From an uncultured Bacillaceae bacterium (GTDB lineage: Bacteria; Bacillota; Bacilli; Bacillales; Cytobacillaceae): DNA of 6,563 nucleotides. The position numbers and the translations under genes were made by a program. The stretch is taken from NCBI GenBank assembly GCA_937995745.1, contig CALKIU010000140.1, positions 1 to 6,563 on the forward strand, read 5' to 3'. Positions 1 through 5,524 of the stretch are shown here, piece after piece (position 1 is the first letter of the stretch; every line of letters starts with the position of its first letter). Under the pieces are notes generated by a model, which worked only from the letters and a program-made list of their open reading frames with translations, was not told the DNA's origin and did not search any database.

Positions 1-160
1 CTTTTGTCTTCAGATTGGCTCTCTGGGGACAAAGCCACATGGTTTTCCAAAGGTTTTGTTCTTAGAACTCAGGTTTGAGGACAAACAAGACGTTTTTTAC
101 AAAGGTTTTGTCCTCAAATGCGTTCGTTCGCGGGAACTATACCCTGTTCTCTGAAAATAT
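1..160. repeat. 52-bp-period tandem repeat, about 2-3 diverged units
   Basis: Noncoding. TTTTGT recurs at 2, 54 and 106, GGACAAA at 27 and 79, and CAAAGG at 48 and 100, all exactly 52 bases apart. This gives two adjacent units plus the start of a third. The third unit (from 106) also resembles the first in TTTTGTCYTCARAT and in a following GGRAC block at about 131-135, but with a small insertion. TTTGAGGACAAA (74-85) and TTTGTCCTCAAA (107-118) form a perfect 12-bp inverted repeat around a 21-base loop. The array probably continues left of the window. The function is unknown; an intergenic repeat family is the simplest reading. Confidence 0.7.
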
Positions 161-221
161 TCCCTCTCCATAAGGGCGAAAAAATACAATCTCACTAGAA
201 TTAAATCCCCAACAAAAAGGG

Positions 222-273
222 GCCGTCAAAAAACAGGGTGTTTTAAAGTGCCGTCAAAAAACATGGCGTTTTA
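222..273. repeat. Direct repeat pair, 28-bp period, each copy with a small hairpin
   Basis: A 24-base segment starting GCCGTCAAAAAACA occurs at 222-245 and again at 250-273 with only two mismatches. The first copy contains AAAACA-GGG-TGTTTT, a perfect 6-bp inverted repeat. The second keeps the AAAAC...GTTTT arms. No gene covers it. It differs from the 52-bp repeat to its left. The function is unknown. Confidence 0.65.
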
Positions 274-380
274 CCGGACGATTCTGAGCGGTGCCGGAAA
301 AAGGGGCCGGAAGCTCAGGCAAAGGGCCGTGATCCGCTCAAACGGCGCCTGGCTTCTTTTTTCAAAAAAATACGCAAAAG

Positions 381-414
381 AAAAAAAGAACCGGTCCGCT
401 TCATTACGGCCGGT
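381..414 (-). terminator. Intrinsic terminator of dgkB, overlapping its stop codon
   Basis: On the minus strand ACCGGCCG pairs with CGGACCGGT (one bulged A) around an 8-base loop, and TTCTTTTTTT follows. In plus coordinates the arms are 390-398 and 407-414, and the A-run is 381-388. The dgkB stop codon (404-406) lies inside the loop, so the hairpin starts within the coding region. Confidence 0.75.
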
Positions 415-1315
415 CCTCTTCCCTGATTTTGTCGATTGGTACGAATACTTCGAGATGGCGGTACAAGTTGACGAATTCCGCCGGCAGCAAGCCGCCGAAT
501 TCGCCGTCAATGTTGAGTTGGACTTTGTCCCCGGAAGTGACTTTTACGCGGCTGGCCTGGGTGTAGATCACTTTCGGGTCGTGGATGTGTTCGCCTTTCA
601 ACGCCAGTGTGGCAAGGCGGATGAAGTCGGCGAGATTCGTCTTCTTCAAAATGATTAACGTGAATAAGCCGTCGTTGATGGAGGAGTTGGGCGCCAGCTT
701 TTCAAATCCGCCGACCGAGTTGGTCAGGCTGACGAGGAAAAGCATGGCTTCGCCTTCAAAAAGTTTGCCGTCGTATTCAATTCTGACTTCCGTCGCTTTG
801 ATGGAGGGAAGCATTTCGATTCCTTTTATATAGTAAGCGAGTTGTCCGAGCATGGTTTTTAGTTTGATCGGGACTTCGTATGTGAGCTCGGTCAGTTTTC
901 CCCCTCCGGCGATATTGATGAAATACTTATCGTTCATCCGGCCGATGTCGACCGGGATTGTGTCTCCTTTTATAATGACGTCTAACGCTTCGTTTATTTC
1001 CCGCGGAATTTGCAGCGCTCTGGCAAAGTCGTTGGTCGTGCCTGTCGGGATGACCCCCAGTTTCGGCCGGTATTCCTGTTCGGCCAAACCGTTGACGACT
1101 TCGTTCAATGTTCCGTCCCCGCCAGCGGCAATGACGATGTCGTATCTGCGTTCCACTGCGATTCGGGCGGCCTTTGTCGCGTCTCCCGCGCCTCTTGTGG
1201 CATGGCAGGATGTTTCGTATCCGGCTGCTTCCAGTTTTTCCAGTACGTCCGGCAAATGTTTGCGGAAAATTTCCCTGCCGGATGTGGGATTGTAAATGAT
1301 TCTCGCTCTTTTCAT
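404..1315 (-). CDS. dgkB: Diacylglycerol/lipid kinase DgkB
   Basis: This 303-residue soluble kinase phosphorylates diacylglycerol to phosphatidic acid. In Gram-positive bacteria it returns the diacylglycerol released by lipoteichoic acid synthesis to phospholipid synthesis at the membrane. The sequence shows the start motif IIYNPTSG (6-13), the nucleotide-binding GGDGTLNE (65-72), PTGTTNDFAR (90-99), and the conserved acidic residues D67, D215 (SINDGLF) and E272 (NIDGEFGG). These match the positions described for the staphylococcal DgkB active site. Length equals that of B. subtilis DgkB. The ATG at 1315 is chosen because the family starts MKRARIIYNPTSG and AGGA lies 8 bases upstream. In-frame ATGs at 1321 and 1324 and a longer extension to 1396 exist, but the last would start upstream of the likely transcription start. 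The gene has its own promoter and terminator. Confidence 0.95.
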   Translation of the reverse strand: MKRARIIYNPTSGREIFRKHLPDVLEKLEAAGYETSCHATRGAGDATKAARIAVERRYDIVIAAGGDGTLNEVVNGLAEQEYRPKLGVIPTGTTNDFARALQIPREINEALDVIIKGDTIPVDIGRMNDKYFINIAGGGKLTELTYEVPIKLKTMLGQLAYYIKGIEMLPSIKATEVRIEYDGKLFEGEAMLFLVSLTNSVGGFEKLAPNSSINDGLFTLIILKKTNLADFIRLATLALKGEHIHDPKVIYTQASRVKVTSGDKVQLNIDGEFGGLLPAEFVNLYRHLEVFVPIDKIREEDRP

Positions 1316-1366
1316 CTTCATCATCCTATATTTTGTTGTAAAAACGAAAAAATTTACCCAACTTCT

Positions 1367-1396
1367 ATAATATCCGATCCTTCTTGAAATTAGCAA
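1367..1396 (-). promoter_or_regulatory. Probable sigma-A promoter of dgkB
   Basis: On the minus strand TTGCTA (plus 1391-1396) and TATTAT (plus 1367-1372) are separated by 18 bases. Transcription would start near 1360, giving a leader of about 45 bases before the dgkB ATG. A perfect inverted repeat, GAAATT-AGC-AATTTC (1386-1400), covers the -35 box and could be an operator. These are predicted boxes only. Confidence 0.5.
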
Positions 1397-1511
1397 TTTC
1401 TATGGCCCTGAGATTGTATTTTATTTTCATTTTTTGCAATTTTCGCAAATGCGGGCAGGTTTTTTTTGTGAGCATCGCGTCCAATCCAGTACTTAATGCC
1501 GGTCGGAGCGG

Positions 1512-1542
1512 AAAAAATGCCCGCCTGAAGGCAGCGGGCATT
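1512..1542 (-). terminator. Intrinsic terminator of the sigma-factor operon
   Basis: On the minus strand AATGCCCGC and GCGGGCATT form a perfect 9-bp stem around a 9-base loop, followed by a run of Ts (plus arms 1516-1524 and 1534-1542, A-run 1512-1517). It lies about 68 bases past the stop of the last operon gene. It separates that operon from dgkB, which is read in the same direction. Confidence 0.9.
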
Positions 1543-1609
1543 GATTCGGTTTCTCCCCTTGCTTGTGTTTTTCCGCTATTTTGGGTACTTTCCAGCCAAC
1601 CCCTTCCTT

Positions 1610-2575
1610 TTAACGCACTTTTACATATGCGGTATGGGAGTTGCTGATGTAAATGGTGCGGGTTCCTTGGCCTTTTTTATAGATCCCGTAAATTTCATCT
1701 TGTCCGTTGTCTTTATTGAGAGGCGGTGCGGAGTTTTCCTGTGCCCCGTCTTCCGTTCCGGATGTTTGGTTTTTCAGGATGTTCCATTGGCCGAAATTGC
1801 TGTCAAGGCTCCGGACGCCGGCGGCGAGCACTTGCACGTCGCTGTCCTCAGCCAGGTGAACGGTGACGTCGGAAAATTGCTCAAAACGCCAATTTGTGTT
1901 GAGTTTCCGCGGATTTAGTTCCAGTTCGTGCCATGCTCCGGTCACTTCCAATTGCACCGATCCGGGTACGAGAAGGGTCCCTTCCATCCAGGCATCCGTA
2001 TCCATCCAAGGCCCTTGCGATGCCGGCAGTTGTTTGACTTTGATAAACAAGGTGTCTCCTCTTCTGTAGACGGCCAAGTAATCGGCTGCTTTGTTCAGAA
2101 GCGGTTTGCCGTCCTTTGTGACGGCCGAATAGGTGCCGAAGAAGGAAATTTCCCGCCCGTTTGTGCTTTCGAGCGTGAGGGGGTAAGCGGCCATGTCGAC
2201 GACCACCCTTTTCACCCCTTCAGCGAGCGGCACCGTGTATTCGGGAAGATCGAACGTCCGCTCTTCCCGGCCGAACACCCCGGCGGCCGCTTCAACCGCC
2301 CCCGTTGCGCTCAAGGCGGCAAACCCGATGCTCGCCATGCCGATGATTCCCGCAATAATGATTCTGAGAAAAGCGTATTTTAGAACCGGCTGTACTTTCC
2401 GCGTAAAAAACAGATAGAGCAGGATTTCTATGCCCAGCACGACCAAGAGGACCGGCCACCAAGCCGTCATGACGAATGTCAAATCGAAGGAAAAGAAATG
2501 GGACAAAAGCAGAATGATTCCCAGGCTGAGCAGGGCGATTCCCATGGAAAAGGAACCGACGCGCCATGTTCTCAT
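1610..2575 (-). CDS. LiaI/LiaF-like membrane protein with extracytoplasmic domain
   Basis: This is a 321-residue membrane protein, the last gene of the operon. Three hydrophobic segments lie at about residues 9-29, 35-57 and 68-90. The second carries WWPVLLVVLGIEILL (39-53), typical of the LiaI/LiaF-like transmembrane region found in envelope-stress proteins of Firmicutes. The remaining ~230 residues should lie outside the membrane. They look beta-rich (alternating segments such as DTLFIKVKQLP) like the adhesin-type tails of LiaF/YvlB relatives, and contain a polar stretch (NQTSGTEDGAQEN) before a short C-terminal strand. The ATG at 2575 follows AAGGGGG by 9 bases, and the gap to the gene upstream is 20 bases. 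By analogy with LiaF it may regulate signalling, but no specific function can be read. The family call is fair; the function is inferred. Confidence 0.8.
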   Translation of the reverse strand: MRTWRVGSFSMGIALLSLGIILLLSHFFSFDLTFVMTAWWPVLLVVLGIEILLYLFFTRKVQPVLKYAFLRIIIAGIIGMASIGFAALSATGAVEAAAGVFGREERTFDLPEYTVPLAEGVKRVVVDMAAYPLTLESTNGREISFFGTYSAVTKDGKPLLNKAADYLAVYRRGDTLFIKVKQLPASQGPWMDTDAWMEGTLLVPGSVQLEVTGAWHELELNPRKLNTNWRFEQFSDVTVHLAEDSDVQVLAAGVRSLDSNFGQWNILKNQTSGTEDGAQENSAPPLNKDNGQDEIYGIYKKGQGTRTIYISNSHTAYVKVR

Positions 2576-2595
2576 TACTTGTTTCCCCCTTTTAT

Positions 2596-3696
2596 TTATT
2601 CTCGGGTGCTCTCCCCGCTTTTCGGCTTTTCTTTTTTACCGGCGAGAAGTTTGATGCCGCCGGCGATGAAAAGAATGCAAAGCACCGCCATTTGGAAATA
2701 CCGGTCGAACCAGTACCGCAGATTGGCATCAATGGACTCTGCCAATACCGGCGACAAAACGGGAATGAGGATGTTGACCGTTAAGTAGTACAAACCGACG
2801 ACGATTAAGCCGATGCCGATCCATTTTTGGTATTTGTGCGAACCGGGCAAGAGCGAGGCGTCTTCAACCGGCTCCCGGCCGACTTTGGACGCTTTTTGCA
2901 TGCCGTCGAAAAAGCTGTAAAACCAAATGATCGGAATGAGGAACAGAAAGAGCCCCAGACGCAAAATGTCGAGTATATAAATGGAAAACAGGAAAGCCGC
3001 CATGAGTTGCAAACCCCGTTTTTGATAACCCAGGTAAAGGTGGCCGGCGCCGGGAAAAATGGACAGTAACGTGGCAATGGCCCGGCTTTTTTTCCCGTCT
3101 TCATGTCTCGTTTCAAAATCTTCCAAAATGGAGCGGTCGACGAGTTCTTCGCCTCTTTCTTTTTTGCCGAGCTGCTGCATGGCATCAAAGAAGCCGTACA
3201 CCCAAATGAGCGGGAGCAGGGCCAGGAATACGAGAAACGCCCCCCGTCCCGTCAGGGCGGCGACGAAAATCACCATTATCCCGAGGCCGAGAAAGGCGGC
3301 CAAAATGGTCATCCCGCGGTTCATGAGGCCAAGTTGAAAATGGCCGAGCCCGGGCACGAAGGAAAGAACAATCGTGTAAAAACGTTCCTGTTCTCTTGTC
3401 CGCCTGTCTGTTTCCGTTCCCGCCGCGCCGTTTTGTTCATGGCCGTTGCGCGCTTTTGGATATTCTTTGGACGCGGTGATGGCCGTATCAATCAAACTGA
3501 TGAGATAGAGAATGACCCCGAGAACAACGGTCATGACCGCGGGGGGAAATGCGCCGACAAAGGCGATGAAAATGGTGGTTCCAATGAGAAAGAACTCCCC
3601 CAACATGTAGACAAGCCCCCGCAGCACCTTTCCTAAATACAGGAGGCCGGCGCCGGGAAAAAACCCCAATATGAATGCGATCAGCGGATTTTTCAT
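2596..3696 (-). CDS. Membrane protein with three TM2-like modules
   Basis: This 366-residue polytopic membrane protein is built from three copies of one module. Each starts with a PGxGxxxLGxxxRG motif: FFPGAGLLYLGKVLRG (12-27), FVPGLGHFQLGLMNRG (113-128) and IFPGAGHLYLGYQKRG (213-228), about 100 residues apart. In modules two and three a further ~40-residue hydrophobic stretch ends in W(V/F)Y(G/S)FFD(A/G)MQ (165-174, 258-267). Module one has the weaker LISLIDTAI there. Polar linkers (about 76-106 and 177-205) join the modules. Two more hydrophobic segments (about 289-312 and 334-352) and a Lys-rich tail close the protein. The motif resembles TM2-type domains. The start at 3696 follows a GGAGGAGGG site inside the end of the preceding gene, with one base between stop and start. 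The role is unknown; position suggests a membrane partner or effector of the sigma/anti-sigma pair. Confidence 0.85.
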   Translation of the reverse strand: MKNPLIAFILGFFPGAGLLYLGKVLRGLVYMLGEFFLIGTTIFIAFVGAFPPAVMTVVLGVILYLISLIDTAITASKEYPKARNGHEQNGAAGTETDRRTREQERFYTIVLSFVPGLGHFQLGLMNRGMTILAAFLGLGIMVIFVAALTGRGAFLVFLALLPLIWVYGFFDAMQQLGKKERGEELVDRSILEDFETRHEDGKKSRAIATLLSIFPGAGHLYLGYQKRGLQLMAAFLFSIYILDILRLGLFLFLIPIIWFYSFFDGMQKASKVGREPVEDASLLPGSHKYQKWIGIGLIVVGLYYLTVNILIPVLSPVLAESIDANLRYWFDRYFQMAVLCILFIAGGIKLLAGKKEKPKSGESTRE

Positions 3697-3697
3697 G

Positions 3698-4474
3698 TTA
3701 TTCGTTTCCCTCCTCCAATTTCGTGTTCACCGAATCAATCAGTGTAAAAGTTTTATCAAGCAATTCTTCTGTGAGCGACGGGGCTTCTTCTTCGATTTCC
3801 GGAGCCTTCACTGTTGCGGCTATTTCCGCCACTTTTTCGAACACTCCCGTCACAAGAAACAGCCATGTTGCCGCGGCGGCGATGCAAAAGTGGAAAGCGG
3901 TCCGGTTGTAAAATGGCGTTTTTTCGGTCTTTTCCCGGGCCGTTTTTGCCGGGGCCGCCTCGGAAGAGTCTTCCCGGGTTGTTGCGGCCGGGGCCGCCTC
4001 GGAAGGGATGTCCCGGATTGTCGAGACGTGCTCCGTTTCTAAAGGGAATTCCCGGCTTATTGAGACGTGCTCCTTTTCCAGAGAGGTTTCCCGGGTTGTT
4101 GCGGGAACTGCCTCTAATGGGATTTCCCGGATGGTTGTTGTCGAGTCCGCCTCCAGAGGGGTTCCCCGGATGGTTGCGGCTGGCTCCGTTTCCCGGGCCG
4201 TTTTTGCCGGGTCCGTCACACGGGCATTTTCCCCCGCTCCCGTTTCCCAGGGATTGTCTCCGGCCGACTGGCCGATTTTTTCCATCACCATATCCGTAAA
4301 ACGGACGGCGCTTTTCATGTCGGGCAAATCGGCTTCACAAAGGGCCAGCGCCTCCAGATAGAGTTCCAAACATTGGTCACAGTGGTACAAATGGTCTTCG
4401 CACTTTCGCCGCGCGTCTTCACCGAGTTCGTTTTTGATGTAACGCTGCCACTGTTCACGGGTGTAATGGCTCAT
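3698..4474 (-). CDS. Membrane anti-sigma factor with ZAS zinc finger and repeat linker
   Basis: This 258-residue protein is probably the anti-sigma partner of the ECF sigma factor encoded just upstream. The N-terminus carries H28-x3-C32-x2-C35 (HLYHCDQC) with H3 a possible fourth ligand, as in zinc-containing anti-sigma (zf-HC2/ZAS) domains. Residues ~69-190 form a long Thr/Glu/Pro/Ala-rich linker, most of it 13-residue repeats with arginines at 94, 103, 116, 128, 141, 154, 167 and 180. One transmembrane helix follows (about 194-212), then ~46 residues outside, rich in acidic residues. The start ATG at 4474 overlaps the sigma stop as ATGA, which suggests translational coupling. AAGGAGG lies 10 bases upstream. 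An upstream in-frame start at 4495 is less likely because it would precede this site. Family members usually have much shorter linkers. Confidence 0.85.
   Translation of the reverse strand: MSHYTREQWQRYIKNELGEDARRKCEDHLYHCDQCLELYLEALALCEADLPDMKSAVRFTDMVMEKIGQSAGDNPWETGAGENARVTDPAKTARETEPAATIRGTPLEADSTTTIREIPLEAVPATTRETSLEKEHVSISREFPLETEHVSTIRDIPSEAAPAATTREDSSEAAPAKTAREKTEKTPFYNRTAFHFCIAAAATWLFLVTGVFEKVAEIAATVKAPEIEEEAPSLTEELLDKTFTLIDSVNTKLEEGNE
3933..4196 (-). repeat. In-frame 39-bp minisatellite in the anti-sigma linker
   Basis: The core TCCCGG (TCCCCGG in one copy) recurs at 3933, 3972, 4011, 4050, 4089, 4125, 4164 and 4191. Intervals are 39, 39, 39, 39, 36, 39 and 27 bases, all multiples of three. 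Copies encode (I/T/S/A)R(E/D/G)-x-x-(L/S)-E-(A/K/T) units of mostly 13 residues. Neighbouring copies share longer stretches such as GAGACGTGCTCC (4023-4034 and 4062-4073), a sign of duplication or gene conversion. The reading frame is kept in every copy. Confidence 0.9.
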
Positions 4475-5037
4475 AAAAAATCTTCCTCCTTCCAATGTTT
4501 TTTCATCCAGAGTCGCGCCCGGTAAAGCCTTGCTTCGACCGATTTGACCTGAATTTGCTGTTCTTCGGCAATCTGCCGGTAGCTTTTTTCGAGGATGTAA
4601 TAGTCATAGATGACGTTCCGGTACTTTTCGGGAAGTTCGTCCAGTTTTTGTCTGATGCGGTTTCTTTGCTCCTTTGTCAGCACGACGGTTTCCACCCATT
4701 GTTGGGGGTGGGTGGCCGTTTCGTACAGTTCGTGTTCGGCGGCGTCCTCTTGCCTGCGTTCCCGTTTTCGCTTCATATCAATGGCGTGGTTGACGGCGAT
4801 CCGCGTCATCCACGTTTTTAAGCCTTGCTGTTTGTATTGGGGGAGAGAGAGATAAATTTTCAGGAACACTTCCTGCAAGGCGTCTTCGGCGTCTTTTTCG
4901 TCTCTGAGGACGGAATAGACCGCGCGGAACAGGTGGGCCCGGTATGTTTCAACGAGTATTCTGAAGGCGTGATTTTGTCCGTCCAATATTTTTTGGATGA
5001 GTGTTTGTTCGCTGATCTCTCTTCCCCTCCCTTCCAA
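4471..5037 (-). CDS. ECF-family RNA polymerase sigma factor
   Basis: Group 4 (ECF) sigma factor that directs RNA polymerase to a small set of promoters, probably including its own. Region 2 covers about residues 23-95, with DAEDALQEVFLKIY (49-62) and W76-M-T-R-I-A-V-N-H-A-I-D87 before a basic stretch (KRKRERR). Region 4 covers about 130-182, with LPEKYR (135-140) and a helix-turn-helix around YRQIAEEQQIQVKSVEARLYRAR. There is no region 1 or 3, as expected. The coordinates use the TTG at 5037 (188 residues), the longest standard start. The better ribosome site (GGGAGGGG, plus 5024-5031) instead lies 7 bases before an AUC at 5016, which would give a 181-residue protein beginning MSEQTLIQKIL. 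The stop overlaps the anti-sigma start. The subgroup cannot be fixed by eye. Confidence 0.92.
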   Translation of the reverse strand: MEGRGREISEQTLIQKILDGQNHAFRILVETYRAHLFRAVYSVLRDEKDAEDALQEVFLKIYLSLPQYKQQGLKTWMTRIAVNHAIDMKRKRERRQEDAAEHELYETATHPQQWVETVVLTKEQRNRIRQKLDELPEKYRNVIYDYYILEKSYRQIAEEQQIQVKSVEARLYRARLWMKKHWKEEDFL

Positions 5038-5052
5038 ACGGCTTCACCCTAA

Positions 5053-5082
5053 TAGACGAAGGCGCTTGTAAAAAACCCTGCA
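5053..5082 (-). promoter_or_regulatory. Candidate ECF-type autoregulatory promoter
   Basis: On the minus strand TGCAGGGTTTTTT is followed, 17 bases after GCAGGG, by CGTCTA (plus 5053-5058). The T-run after the -35 box and the CGTC -10 box are typical of promoters read by ECF sigma factors in Firmicutes. This fits autoregulation of the operon. Transcription would begin near 5045-5048. That leaves only about 10 bases before the TTG at 5037 but about 30 before the AUC at 5016. Confidence 0.55.
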
Positions 5083-5332
5083 CTTTTTTGAAAAATTTTT
5101 TTGGGATTTTTTCTGTCCGGTTTTTTGCTGTCGGGCGATTGTCCCGTTTTGGTTTGCTTACAGAAGATTTTAATGCATAAATGCGGCCGGCGATATCCCG
5201 TTTTAGACCGCGGGGGTGTTTTTTGAAAAAGTATTTGTTGCGCGCGGGGCTTGGGCCTGTGATATTGGAATATTTGGCATGAGAATGACGAAACCTATGT
5301 TGGGAAAATGAATAATGGGGGTGAACATTTTT
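5083..5332. other. Divergent intergenic region
   Basis: This stretch separates the sigma operon from the divergent plus-strand pair. It is locally T-rich on the plus strand (5086-5116). Apart from the promoter candidate at 5274-5301, I see only a short palindromic element (GCATAAATGC, 5175-5184) and a weak hairpin at 5132-5146. No convincing gene or structured RNA is visible. The open frame crossing it on the minus strand has no recognisable protein features. Confidence 0.5.
5274..5301 (+). promoter_or_regulatory. Possible sigma-A promoter of the 49-residue gene and azoR
   Basis: TTGGCA (5274-5279) and TATGTT (5296-5301) are separated by 16 bases, and the small gene starts 32 bases further on. 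Each box matches its consensus at four of six positions, so the call is tentative. No other convincing promoter is seen before azoR, and the two genes are probably co-transcribed. Confidence 0.35.
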
Positions 5333-5482
5333 ATGAAAAAACCGCCCTATTACGACGGAAGTGATCTTCCGCTGACGGAAGAAGACAGTGAAGATCCGGG
5401 GCAAAGCGGAGGATTGGAGATCACCGATGAAATGAGGTCCCGCATCGGCCGCAATCCTTATTTTGATAACAAAATCGATTAA
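5333..5482 (+). CDS. Small acidic protein, 49 residues, unknown function
   Basis: An ATG at 5333 opens a 49-residue frame ending in TAA at 5480-5482. GGGGGTGA lies about 8 bases upstream, a good ribosome site that picks this ATG over an in-frame GTG at 5321. The protein starts MKKPPYYDGSDLPLTEED and ends GRNPYFDNKID. It has 12 acidic and 6 basic residues, no cysteine, no signal peptide and no membrane segment, so it is probably a small cytosolic protein. Its stop is 42 bases before the azoR start, and no terminator lies between, suggesting one transcript. I do not recognise the family. Support for its being real is the ribosome site, codon use like its neighbours and the tight spacing. Confidence 0.65.
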   Translation: MKKPPYYDGSDLPLTEEDSEDPGQSGGLEITDEMRSRIGRNPYFDNKID

Positions 5483-5524
5483 GATTCGCTTGATTAGAAT
5501 ATTTTTTTAAGAAAGGTGTTGGCG

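Noticed and set aside
1..160. CRISPR array at the left edge
   Set aside because: The spacing is regular, but the repeated words are short and embedded in diverged sequence. There is no identical repeat of 23 bases or more with unique spacers, and no cas gene is present.
404..1396. DgkB with a 27-residue N-terminal extension
   Set aside because: The extension would start upstream of the predicted transcription start and has no family match. ATG at 1315 has a ribosome site and the family's usual N-terminus.
3814..4361. Plus-strand open frames with collagen-like PG/LPGLLR repeats opposite the anti-sigma gene
   Set aside because: They are the antisense of the 39-bp minisatellite. Because the unit is a multiple of three, a stop-free unit stays open in other frames. 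They have no ribosome site, and the minus-strand frame has clear domains.
4949..5404. Minus-strand 151-residue open frame across the divergent intergenic region
   Set aside because: It overlaps the sigma gene start, the ECF promoter and the 49-residue gene, and its basic, low-complexity sequence looks random.
5463..5500. Separate promoter directly before azoR (TTGATA ... TAGAAT)
   Set aside because: The boxes are 26 bases apart, too far for a sigma-A promoter, so co-transcription with the small gene is preferred.
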